This document shows, piece by piece, positions 8,357 to 16,274 of a stretch of 64,000 nt of DNA; within the stretch, counting starts at the first letter, position 1; every line of letters starts with the position of its first letter. The translations under genes and the position numbers were made by a program. Source of the DNA: Streptomyces sp. CB02980 (GTDB taxonomy: Bacteria > Actinomycetota > Actinomycetes > Streptomycetales > Streptomycetaceae); the NCBI RefSeq assembly GCF_014451325.2, contig NZ_JACSCH020000003.1:372001-436000 (forward strand), read 5' to 3'. The notes beneath the pieces were generated by a model. That model worked only from the letters and a program-made list of their open reading frames with translations, had not been told where the DNA came from and made no database searches.

Positions 8357-8809
8357 ATGTCCACCGACGAGATCCGCGCCATCGAGTTGCTCAGCCGTGT
8401 GTCGTACGGCCGGGTGGCGACGAGCATGCGGGCGATGCCGTTCGTCGCCCCCGCCCGCCACATCGTGGCCGACGGCCGTGTCCTGCTCCGGCTGCACCGG
8501 GGCCTCGGCTACCACCGCGCCTGCAACGGCAGCGTCGTCGCCTACGGCGCGGACAACTTCAGCTCCGGGTCCGCGAACCTCTGGTCCGTGCAGTTCACCG
8601 GCACCGCCGAGATCGTCGAGCCGACCGCGGAGGAGCTCGCGGAGTTCGGTGCCGAGCCGGAGCTGGTGGACGGCGAGGCCTTCGACCCGGTCTACATGCG
8701 GATCGAACCGCAGTTCGTGACGGTGCACGCGCTCGACTACGCGAGCGAGACCCCGGGGACCCGTCCCGCCCCCCACTCCGTCCGGCGACACCTCCACCAC
8801 GTAGCGTGA
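8357..8809 (+). CDS. Pyridoxamine 5'-phosphate oxidase-like flavin-binding protein
   Basis: 150 residues. MSTDEIRAIELLSRVSYGRVATS followed by MPFVAPARHIVADGRVLLRLH and VQFTGTAEIV is the split-barrel layout of the PNPOx-like family common in actinobacteria, which bind FMN, F420 or haem. No catalytic residues allow a substrate call. ATG at 8357 is chosen over the GTG 9 bp upstream because GGAGAG sits at proper distance. The APH-like gene starts 15 bp downstream, so they may be co-transcribed. The 178-bp gap upstream shows no clear signal. Confidence 0.78.
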   Translation: MSTDEIRAIELLSRVSYGRVATSMRAMPFVAPARHIVADGRVLLRLHRGLGYHRACNGSVVAYGADNFSSGSANLWSVQFTGTAEIVEPTAEELAEFGAEPELVDGEAFDPVYMRIEPQFVTVHALDYASETPGTRPAPHSVRRHLHHVA

Positions 8810-8824
8810 TCTAACATCTGGCGG

Positions 8825-10003
8825 GTGCCGCGCTCATCTGAAACGCTCACTCCACCGGCCGAACCGCCCGCCCTGCGGACCGGTGGTCGACCGGGCGCCA
8901 CCCGGCCCGCCGGCGCCCCATCCGTCGCACCGGTCGGCGCTCCACCCGCCGACGCCCCATCCGCCCCACCGGTCGGCGGCCCACCCGCCCCACCGGTCGG
9001 CGCCCTGCTCCGCCGCCACCGGCACGCCGGAGAACCCCTCTCCTGCGTGCCCGTCGCCGAGGGGCTGCTCAACCGCGGCTTCCGTCTCTCCACCACCCGC
9101 GGCACCTACTTCCTCAAGCAGCACCTGGACGCCCCCACAGCCGACCGCGCCACCATCGCCCGGCAGCACCGCGCCACCCAGCGGCTGCACGCCCTCGGCC
9201 TGCCCGTCGCCCCGCCGCTGCCCGACGCCACCGGCCGCACGGTCGCTGTCGTCGACGGCCACTGCTACGCCCTGCACCCCTGGATCGACGGCCGCCACCG
9301 CGACGGCACCCAGCTCTCCACCGGCTGCTCCCGGCGCCTCGGCACCCTCCTCGGACAGGTCCACACCGCCCTGGACCGGGTCATGGAGCCCTCGGGACCG
9401 GACGGGGCGCCCGGCACCGCCGACGACGGCGTCTGCGCCAGCGCCGACCTCCAGGACACCTTCCGGGCCATCGACGAGCTGATCCGCCTGGCCCGCGCCC
9501 ACCGCCCCCGCGACAGCTTCGACGCGCTCGCCGAGCACCGGCTCAGGGAGCGCCGCCGGCTCCTCGCCCAGCACGCCCACCACCGGCCGCCGCCCGCCGC
9601 GGCCGCCGGCTGGGTGCACGGCGACTTCCACCCGCTGAACCTGCTCTACCGGGGCGCCGAGCCCGCCGCGATCGTCGACTGGGACCGGCTCGGGGTCCGC
9701 CCGAGGGCCGAGGAGGCGGTCAGGGCCGCCGCCATCTTCTTCGTACGGCCGGGGGGTGAGCTGGCCCTGGAGAAGGTGCGGGCGTACGCGCGCGCGTACC
9801 GGCGGGCGACCGGCGCCGACCGCGCCGAGCTGGCGGCGGCGGCGCACCGGGTGTGGTGGGAGCGGCTCAACGACTTCTGGACCCTGCGCTGGCGCTACCA
9901 GCTGCACGACCGAAGGGCCGACCCGCAGTTTCCTGCGGTGTCGGCCCTGGCGGTCTGGTGGACCCGTGAGTACGAGGCGGTGAGCGACGCGTTCGCGGGG
10001 TGA
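8825..10003 (+). CDS. Aminoglycoside phosphotransferase (APH) family kinase-like protein
   Basis: 392 residues. The first ~60 are a Pro/Ala/Gly low-complexity stretch with repeated (A/P)PVG(A/G)PPA units. The kinase-like fold follows: GLLNRGFRLSTTRGTYFLKQHL (P-loop and Lys region), then WVHGDFHPLNLLY, the Brenner motif with catalytic Asp, and IVDWDRLG with the metal-binding Asp. These proteins phosphorylate small molecules such as homoserine, choline, macrolides or sugars; no resistance role can be inferred. GTG start 8825. It is convergent with the kinase ending at 10038, only 34 bp apart. Confidence 0.82.
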   Translation: MPRSSETLTPPAEPPALRTGGRPGATRPAGAPSVAPVGAPPADAPSAPPVGGPPAPPVGALLRRHRHAGEPLSCVPVAEGLLNRGFRLSTTRGTYFLKQHLDAPTADRATIARQHRATQRLHALGLPVAPPLPDATGRTVAVVDGHCYALHPWIDGRHRDGTQLSTGCSRRLGTLLGQVHTALDRVMEPSGPDGAPGTADDGVCASADLQDTFRAIDELIRLARAHRPRDSFDALAEHRLRERRRLLAQHAHHRPPPAAAAGWVHGDFHPLNLLYRGAEPAAIVDWDRLGVRPRAEEAVRAAAIFFVRPGGELALEKVRAYARAYRRATGADRAELAAAAHRVWWERLNDFWTLRWRYQLHDRRADPQFPAVSALAVWWTREYEAVSDAFAG

Positions 10004-10037
10004 GGCGGAGTCCGGCCGGGGGCCGGGCCGAGCCCGG

Positions 10038-11657
10038 TCAGCCGGTCTCGGTGCCGTCCGTCGCCGGCGGGTCCGTGTTGTTGCCACCCCCGGTGGGCTC
10101 GGAGGGCGGCTGGGTCGACGGCGTGCCCGTGGGATCCGTGGGCGGATCCGTCGGCTCCGTCGGCTCGTCCGTGGGCTCCGTCGGCGGCTCGGTCGTCTTC
10201 GACGGCTCGGTCGTCGGCGGAGTCGTGGTCGGCGGCTGCGTCGTCGGCTCGTACGTGGTCGGCGGCGGCCACGGCGCCTCCGTGACGCCTCCGTCGGACG
10301 TGCCCGGGTCGGTCGACTGCTCCTCGGAGGGCTCCTCCGAGGGCGTCGGCTCCTCCGACTGCGTCGACGGCGAGGTGGAGACCGTCGGCGTCGGCGTGCC
10401 GCCCTTCTGGTTGCCCGTGTCGCCCGCCTTGTCCAGGGCGTAGACGACACCGGCGACGACCGCGACCAGGGCAAGCGCGGCGAACAGCAAGATCTTGCCG
10501 CGACGGCCGTTGCCACCGCTGTGCGAGCCGTACGAACCGTCCTGGCCGTAGCCGCCGTTTCCGCCCGTACCGCCGTCGTAGCCGCCGTACCCGCCGTCCT
10601 CCGGGTTCCGCGGGGGAAGGATCGGGCCCTGCGCGGTCTCGCCGTGCATGGGGTGGCCGAGCGCGGTCGTCGCGGCCATGCCGCCGACCGGGGTGTGACC
10701 GCCGTCGTGCACCTCGACCGGCCCGGTGTTCCACATGCCGGTGTGGCCGCCCTGCTGCTGGAGCATCTGCAGGCTGTACTGGATGAGGCCGCGCATCTCC
10801 TCGGCGCTCTGGAACCGGTCATCCGGGTCCTTCGCGAGCGAGCGCATCACCAGACCGTCCAGCTCCGGCGGCACGGACTGCGTGACGTCGGACGGCGGAA
10901 CCGGCGTGTCCTGAACGTGCTGGTACACGACGGACAGCGGGGTCTCACCGGTGAACGGGGGCCGCAGCGCCAGGAGTTCGTAGAGGAGGCAGCCCGTCGC
11001 GTACAGGTCGGAGCGGTGGTCGACGGCCTTGCCGAGCGCCTGCTCCGGGGAGAGGTACTGCGGGGTGCCCATGACCATGCCGGTCTGGGTCATCGTCGAC
11101 TGCGCGCCGTGCAGGGCGCGGGCGATGCCGAAGTCCATGACCTTCACGGCGCCGCCGTGGGTGATGATCACGTTCGCCGGCTTGATGTCACGGTGCACGA
11201 TGCCGTGCTGGTGCGAATAGGCCAGCGCCTCCAGTACTCCGGAGACGATGATGAGGGCCTGCTCGGGCCCGGGCGCCTCGGCGCTGAGCAGCAGGTCACG
11301 GATGGTGCGGCCCTCGACCAGCTCCATCACGATGTACGGCACGGGCCGGCCGGCCACGAGGTCCTCGCCGGAGTCGTAGACCGCGACGATGGCGTGGTGG
11401 TTGAGCCCGGCGACCGACTGCGCCTCGCGGGTGAAGCGGGCCTTGGAGACCGGGTCCTCGGCGAGATCGGCGCGCAGGAGTTTGACCGCGACCGTACGGC
11501 CGAGCCGTACGTCCTCGGCCGCGAAGACCTCCGCCATGCCGCCACGCCCCAGACGGTGCGTCAGGCGGTAGCGGCCGTCGCCGACGACCCCGCCGACGCC
11601 CCAGGACTCCGCCGACGAGTCGGGCACACCGCCGCCTGCTCCGGATTCGGGTGCCAT
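10038..11657 (-). CDS. Membrane-anchored Ser/Thr protein kinase (no PASTA domains)
   Basis: 539 residues. The catalytic domain at ~28-290 has LGRGGMAEVFAA (Gly-rich loop), VAVKLL (ATP Lys), HRDIKPANV (catalytic loop), DFGIARA and GTPQYLSPEQ. A Gly/Tyr-rich juxtamembrane segment is followed by one TM helix, ILLFAALALVAVVAGVVYAL (~390-410). The ~130-residue outside part is almost purely Thr/Pro/Ser/Glu repeats (EPTDEPTEPTDPPTDPTG), without PASTA domains, so it probably spans the wall or senses without muropeptide binding. It is divergent from a second kinase at 11933 with a 275-bp shared promoter region. Homologous to Streptomyces Pka-type kinases; substrates unknown. Confidence 0.9.
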   Translation of the reverse strand: MAPESGAGGGVPDSSAESWGVGGVVGDGRYRLTHRLGRGGMAEVFAAEDVRLGRTVAVKLLRADLAEDPVSKARFTREAQSVAGLNHHAIVAVYDSGEDLVAGRPVPYIVMELVEGRTIRDLLLSAEAPGPEQALIIVSGVLEALAYSHQHGIVHRDIKPANVIITHGGAVKVMDFGIARALHGAQSTMTQTGMVMGTPQYLSPEQALGKAVDHRSDLYATGCLLYELLALRPPFTGETPLSVVYQHVQDTPVPPSDVTQSVPPELDGLVMRSLAKDPDDRFQSAEEMRGLIQYSLQMLQQQGGHTGMWNTGPVEVHDGGHTPVGGMAATTALGHPMHGETAQGPILPPRNPEDGGYGGYDGGTGGNGGYGQDGSYGSHSGGNGRRGKILLFAALALVAVVAGVVYALDKAGDTGNQKGGTPTPTVSTSPSTQSEEPTPSEEPSEEQSTDPGTSDGGVTEAPWPPPTTYEPTTQPPTTTPPTTEPSKTTEPPTEPTDEPTEPTDPPTDPTGTPSTQPPSEPTGGGNNTDPPATDGTETG

Positions 11658-11932
11658 CAGTCCTCGCCGTCGTCTGTCGTGCCGTGTCCAGTCGTCACGC
11701 TACAGGCTCCGTACGACACCACGGTCCGAGATGGACCGGCCATCCAACCCCTTCCACGTACACCTGTGCAAATTCGGCAGGATTCCTCCGCCCCCGCGGA
11801 AACGGTTCGGGGAACCTTCTTGTGCGGAGGGTCACGGAACGGGCACCTGGCTTGACGTGTCACTGCCCTCGGGCAGACTTGGCCAGGAAATTCCGGATCA
11901 ACGCCGCCACGCGGGCGTAGGGGGAAGCACAG

Positions 11933-13636
11933 ATGAGCCAGGACGGCGCACAGGGCCGCTATGCGGGCGGTTCGGTCGCGGGCGGCCGGTACCAGCTGCG
12001 CGACCTTCTCGGCGAGGGCGGCATGGCGTCGGTCTACCTGGCCTACGACAGCGCGCTCGACCGCCAGGTCGCCATCAAGACGCTGCACACCGAGCTCGGC
12101 CGGGAGCAGTCCTTCCGCGAGCGCTTCCGCCGCGAGGCGCAGGCGGTGGCGAAGCTGTCGCACACCAACATCGTCTCGGTCTTCGACACCGGTGAGGACA
12201 CCCTCGACGGCGCCGTCATGCCGTACATCGTCATGGAGTACGTGGAGGGGCAGCCGCTCGGCTCGGTCCTCGCCTCGGACATCCAGCAGTACGGAGCGAT
12301 GCCGGCCGACAAGGCGCTGAAGGTCACGGCCGACGTGCTCGCCGCCCTCGAGGTCAGCCACGAGATGGGCCTGGTCCACCGCGACATCAAGCCCGGCAAC
12401 GTGATGCAGACCAAGCGCGGCGTGGTCAAGGTCATGGACTTCGGCATCGCGCGGGCCATGCAGTCCGGCGTCACCTCGATGACCCAGACCGGCATGGTCG
12501 TCGGCACCCCTCAGTACCTCTCCCCCGAGCAGGCCCTCGGGCGCGCGGTGGACGCCCGCTCCGACCTCTACTCGGTCGGCATCATGCTCTTCCAGCTGCT
12601 GACGGGCCGGCTGCCCTTCGACGCCGACTCCCCCCTTGCCATCGCCTACGCGCACGTGCAGGAGGAGCCGGTCGCCCCGTCGACCGTCAACCGGGCCGTG
12701 ACGCCGGCCATGGACGCGCTCGTCGCCCGCGCGCTGCGAAAGAACCCGAACGAGCGGTTCCCGAGCGCGGCCGCGATGCGCGACGAGTGCCTCCGGGTGC
12801 TCTCCGCCGGTCAGACCGGTGCCCCGATGATCGTCCCCGGCGGTCCCGTCAGCAGCGGTGCGGGCGTCGGCTCGGCGGTCTTCCCGCCCGTCGGCCAGAC
12901 CCCGCCGCCGACGCCGCAGCCCGGACCGCACGGGGTGCAGCACCCCTACCAGCCGCCGACGCCGCAGCCGGGACCGTACGGTCCGGCGACCCCGGCGCCC
13001 GCCCCTTCGTACGGCTACCCGCAGCAGGCGCCGACGCCCGCTCCGGCGTACCAGACCCAGGCCCCCGCGCCGCAGGCCTATAACCAGGCGCCCACCCCCG
13101 CGCCGCAGGCCTATAACCAGGCGCCCGCCCCCGCGCCGTACGCCCCGGTGCACACGCCCGCGCTCACCTCGGCCGGCGGCGGCTCGCGGCGGAACACACC
13201 GGTGATCGTGGGCGCGGTCGTCGTCGCGCTGCTCGCGATCGGCGGCCTCGTCGCGGTCCTCAACCTCGACAACAAGGACGACCCCGAGGCCGGCGGCACC
13301 GGCGGCACGGAGACCCAGCAGAGCCAGTCGGCGGCCCCCGGCCACAAGGGGCCGGACCTGACCAAGACGATCGACCCGAAGAAGTGCAGCCAGCCGACGG
13401 AGTCGAACGACGACCCGGAGAAGTTCGAGGTCCCCAACTTCACCTACAAGAACATCCAGTCGGTGAAGGACTGCGTCCAGGCCGCCGGCTGGAAGATCAT
13501 GACCCAGACGCCGGTGGACGAGTCCACGTACGGCGAGGGCACGGTCCTCGAGCAGTACCCGCCGGCCGGTGAGGACATCACCGACAAGGACGCCGAGTTC
13601 ACCCTGAAGATCTCGACGGGCAACCCGCCGCAGTAG
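11933..13636 (+). CDS. Membrane Ser/Thr protein kinase with one C-terminal PASTA-like domain
   Basis: 567 residues. Kinase domain ~20-280: LGEGGMASVYLA, VAIKTL (K49), HRDIKPGNV, DFGIARA, GTPQYLSPEQ, DARSDLYSVG. A Pro/Ala/Gln/Tyr linker (~310-415) contains an exact duplication of a PQAYNQAPTPA-type unit. One TM helix follows, VIVGAVVVALLAIGGLVAVL (~423-442). The outside part ends with a PASTA-like module (FEVPNFTYKNIQSVKDCVQAAG ... GTVLEQYPPAGEDI). PASTA modules bind muropeptides or lipid II in relatives. Divergent from the kinase at 10038-11657, giving a paired-kinase locus. ATG 11933 follows GGGGGAAGCACAG. Confidence 0.9.
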   Translation: MSQDGAQGRYAGGSVAGGRYQLRDLLGEGGMASVYLAYDSALDRQVAIKTLHTELGREQSFRERFRREAQAVAKLSHTNIVSVFDTGEDTLDGAVMPYIVMEYVEGQPLGSVLASDIQQYGAMPADKALKVTADVLAALEVSHEMGLVHRDIKPGNVMQTKRGVVKVMDFGIARAMQSGVTSMTQTGMVVGTPQYLSPEQALGRAVDARSDLYSVGIMLFQLLTGRLPFDADSPLAIAYAHVQEEPVAPSTVNRAVTPAMDALVARALRKNPNERFPSAAAMRDECLRVLSAGQTGAPMIVPGGPVSSGAGVGSAVFPPVGQTPPPTPQPGPHGVQHPYQPPTPQPGPYGPATPAPAPSYGYPQQAPTPAPAYQTQAPAPQAYNQAPTPAPQAYNQAPAPAPYAPVHTPALTSAGGGSRRNTPVIVGAVVVALLAIGGLVAVLNLDNKDDPEAGGTGGTETQQSQSAAPGHKGPDLTKTIDPKKCSQPTESNDDPEKFEVPNFTYKNIQSVKDCVQAAGWKIMTQTPVDESTYGEGTVLEQYPPAGEDITDKDAEFTLKISTGNPPQ

Positions 13637-13807
13637 AACGGACCCGTCCTCACGTCCGGACCGCTCTCCTTCTCGTGCGGGCCCTGCCTTCAATCCTCCT
13701 GACACCCCTTTACGTCTGTCGCCCCCGTCCCGGATGCCGGAAGTGTCCCGACATGTGACGCTGAGTTCACTATCTCGTCGGCTCGGTACGGGAGGGGGGG
13801 TCACCCG

Positions 13808-14569
13808 GTGACTCCAGCACTCCGCAGGGCACGGGCGCGGGTCCTCGGACCCGCTCTCACCTGCGTGTTCGCCTGCGCATGCGTCCTGTACGGGGAGCCG
13901 CCCGCGTACGGAGCCGAGGCGCCCGGCAGCTCGGTGGGGGCCGCGGCCCCGACCGCGCCGTCGGCCCCGACGCCGCTCCCGCCCTCGCCCTCCCCGACGC
14001 CCGCCACACCGTCGCCCTCCTCCGGCACGCCCTCCACGACGGTCACGCCCTCCCCTTCCGCCTCCACCTCCGTCTCCGCCTCTCCGGGGCGGACCGGGAG
14101 CGCCGGCACGCCCGCGCCTCCCGCGCCCGCGCCCACCGGCACCGGGGCGGCATCCCCCGCCGCGCCGAGCACCGAGCCGAGCGACGCGCCCTCGCCCGAC
14201 GGCTCCGCGTCGATGGCGGGCCGGCCCGCGGGTGAGGGGCGGCCGAGACCCGGACGCTCCGTGCCACCGACCTCACCGGCGGACGACACGGCCCCGTCCC
14301 CGGAGGACTCTCGTACCGAAACTGCAACAGACCCGGAGGGCCCCGAGGGCCCCGCGGCCGTCGAACAGGAGGCCGAGGGGGTACGCGAGGAGGAGGCCGT
14401 CGCACCGGAGGCGGCTCCCGCCAGCCGGCCGGGCGTCGCGCCGCAGATGGCGGCCGAATCCGCGCCGCCCCTCGTCGACCAGCGGATTCCCGTGCTCACA
14501 CTGGGCGTTGGTCTTGCCCTGATGGGGCTCGGAATCGGCTTCCTCGGGCTCCGGATGCGGCGCCGCTGA
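13808..14569 (+). CDS. Pro/Ser/Thr-rich surface protein with signal peptide and C-terminal membrane anchor
   Basis: 253 residues, no recognised domain. N-terminus: basic MTPALRRARARVLGP then hydrophobic ALTCVFACACVLYG, a likely signal peptide ending near AYGAEA (~residue 37). The middle ~180 residues are Pro/Ser/Thr/Ala-rich, turning acidic (Glu/Asp) towards the end. The C-terminus has one TM helix, VLTLGVGLALMGLGIGFLGL, and a basic RMRRR tail. This resembles a sortase-type anchor (TM plus Arg) but no LPxTG or LAxTG motif precedes it, so it is probably membrane-tethered rather than wall-linked. GTG start after GGGAGGGGGGG. A wall-spanning stalk is the best guess. Confidence 0.65.
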   Translation: MTPALRRARARVLGPALTCVFACACVLYGEPPAYGAEAPGSSVGAAAPTAPSAPTPLPPSPSPTPATPSPSSGTPSTTVTPSPSASTSVSASPGRTGSAGTPAPPAPAPTGTGAASPAAPSTEPSDAPSPDGSASMAGRPAGEGRPRPGRSVPPTSPADDTAPSPEDSRTETATDPEGPEGPAAVEQEAEGVREEEAVAPEAAPASRPGVAPQMAAESAPPLVDQRIPVLTLGVGLALMGLGIGFLGLRMRRR

Positions 14570-14653
14570 GGCCCTCGGCCCGCCCGGGTCCCCCTTGAGG
14601 CGGACGTGGCTCTTCCGTCTCAGGACGGTTGTCCGCGACGGCATACCCGGTAT

Positions 14654-14668
14654 ACATACTGAGTATGT
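14654..14668. promoter_or_regulatory. Palindrome over the PadR start codon, likely auto-operator
   Basis: ACATACT-G-AGTATGT is a perfect 7+1+7 inverted repeat whose right arm contains the ATG of the PadR gene. PadR regulators typically bind ATGT-rich palindromes at their own promoters, so this is very probably its operator, blocking transcription and translation initiation. Confidence 0.65.
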
Positions 14669-15393
14669 CGATCCGCCACGGGCTTCTCGCCCTCCTCGAA
14701 CGCGGCCCTCGGTACGGCTCCCAGCTCCGTACGGAGTTCGAGTCCCGCACCGGCTCCACCTGGCCGCTCAACGTGGGCCAGGTCTACACGACCCTCAACC
14801 GGCTCGAGCGCGACGGCATGGTCGCCCAGGGCGGCGAGGACGCGGCCGGGCACGCGCTCTACGCGATCACGGACAGCGGCCGCGCCGAACTCAGGACGTG
14901 GTTCGAGAAGCCGGTGGACCGCACCAGCCCCGCCCGTGACGAGCTGGCCATCAAGCTCGCCATGGCCGTGGGCGCCTCCGGCGTCGACATCCGCGACGTC
15001 ATCCAGTCCCAGCGCCGGCACACCGTGAAGGCCATGCAGGACTACACCCGCCTCAAGGCCCAGGCGCTCGTCGCCGTCGAGAGGGGCGGGGCCCGGGAGC
15101 GGGACGACGTCGCCTGGCTGCTCGTCCTGGAGCAGCTGATCTTCCAGACCGAGGCCGAGGCACGCTGGCTGGACCACTGCGAGTCCCGGCTGATCCGCCT
15201 CTCGGCGACGGCCGCGAACACCGGGTCCACCACGGCGACCACGGCCGGGGGCACGACCCGGGCCGCTGTCGGAGGCACCGCCGGGAGCGGGACCGCCGAG
15301 ACGCCGACCGCGACCGCCCCGACCAGCGCCGATGCGGCGCCCACCGAAGCCGCACCACCCGAGGCCGCGTCACCCGTGGCCGGGGCGCGCTGA
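14665..15393 (+). CDS. PadR family transcriptional regulator
   Basis: 242 residues. The PadR winged helix (~1-80) reads MSIRHGLLALLERGPRYG, VGQVYTTLNRLERDGMV and YAITDSGRAEL. A helical dimerisation arm (~85-175) ends at LEQLIFQTEAEARWLDHCE. The last ~60 residues are Ala/Thr/Gly-rich and look unstructured. ATG 14665 is preferred over 14629 because homology starts there and an operator palindrome overlaps it. The ABC transporter pair begins 146 bp downstream, a typical PadR-exporter arrangement in which the regulator represses the pump until a ligand binds. Confidence 0.88.
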   Translation: MSIRHGLLALLERGPRYGSQLRTEFESRTGSTWPLNVGQVYTTLNRLERDGMVAQGGEDAAGHALYAITDSGRAELRTWFEKPVDRTSPARDELAIKLAMAVGASGVDIRDVIQSQRRHTVKAMQDYTRLKAQALVAVERGGARERDDVAWLLVLEQLIFQTEAEARWLDHCESRLIRLSATAANTGSTTATTAGGTTRAAVGGTAGSGTAETPTATAPTSADAAPTEAAPPEAASPVAGAR

Positions 15394-15539
15394 CCGCACG
15401 GTCGCGCCCCACCCGTACCGCTCGCGCCTCACCCGCCGTACGGCCCGCGCACCGCCCGCCGTACCACTCCCGCATCACCTTTCCACCGCTCGCTCCCGTA
15501 CCCGGCCGACGGCCGGGTACGCCCAAGGGGGGACCCCTC

Positions 15540-16274
15540 ATGTCCGCACAGCAGCCCGTGCTGCAACTCCAGAACCTGACCCGCGTCCATGGCGCGGGTG
15601 CCACCGAGGTACATGCCCTGCGCGGCATCGACCTCGCCGTGTACCCGGGTGAACTCGTCGCCGTCATGGGCCCGTCCGGCTCCGGCAAGTCCACGCTCCT
15701 CACCATCGCCGGCGGCCTCGACACCCCCACCTCGGGCCGCGTGATCGTCGAGGACACCGACATCACCACGGCGAGCGTCAAGGAGCTCGCGGCCCTGCGC
15801 CGCCGCAGCATCGGCTACGTCTTCCAGGACTACAACCTCATCCCCGCCCTCACCGCCGCCGAGAACGTGGCCCTGCCGCGCGAGCTTGACGGGACCTCCT
15901 CCCGCAAGGCGCGCGTCGAGGCCCTCAAGGCGCTGGAGGAGATGGGCCTCGGCCACCTCGCCGACCGCTTCCCGGACGAGATGTCCGGCGGCCAGCAGCA
16001 GCGTGTGGCCATCGCCCGCGCGCTCGTCGGCGAGCGCCGGCTCGTCCTCGCCGACGAGCCGACCGGCGCCCTCGACTCCGAGACCGGCGAGTCCGTGCTC
16101 GCCCTGCTCCGCAGCCGCTGCGACGCCGGCGCCGCCGGTGTCCTCGTCACCCACGAGCCGCGGTTCGCGGCCTGGGCGGACCGGGTCGTGTTCCTGCGGG
16201 ACGGCGCCATCGTCGACCAGACCGTGCGCAGCGAGGCCGATTCCCTGCTGTCGGGCCAGGTGGCTGAGGCGTGA
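15540..16274 (+). CDS. ABC transporter ATP-binding protein (MacB/LolD type)
   Basis: 244 residues, complete. Walker A GPSGSGKST (~43-51), Q-loop FQDYNLIPALT, signature MSGGQQQRVAIARAL, Walker B LVLADEPTGALD, and switch His in VLVTHEPR. This is the group that energises FtsX/MacB-type permeases, which move or extract lipids, peptides and antibiotics by mechanotransmission rather than by channel transport. Its stop overlaps the permease start by four bases (GTGA), so subunits are made together. Confidence 0.93.
   Translation: MSAQQPVLQLQNLTRVHGAGATEVHALRGIDLAVYPGELVAVMGPSGSGKSTLLTIAGGLDTPTSGRVIVEDTDITTASVKELAALRRRSIGYVFQDYNLIPALTAAENVALPRELDGTSSRKARVEALKALEEMGLGHLADRFPDEMSGGQQQRVAIARALVGERRLVLADEPTGALDSETGESVLALLRSRCDAGAAGVLVTHEPRFAAWADRVVFLRDGAIVDQTVRSEADSLLSGQVAEA

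Noticed and set aside
8825..10003. Antibiotic-resistance aminoglycoside phosphotransferase
   Set aside because: It has the general APH fold motifs but this family is broad; nothing points to an aminoglycoside substrate or a resistance context.
13808..14569. Sortase substrate with LPxTG-type signal
   Set aside because: The C-terminal helix and RMRRR tail look right, but no LPxTG or LAxTG motif occurs before the helix (the preceding text is PPLVDQRIPVL).
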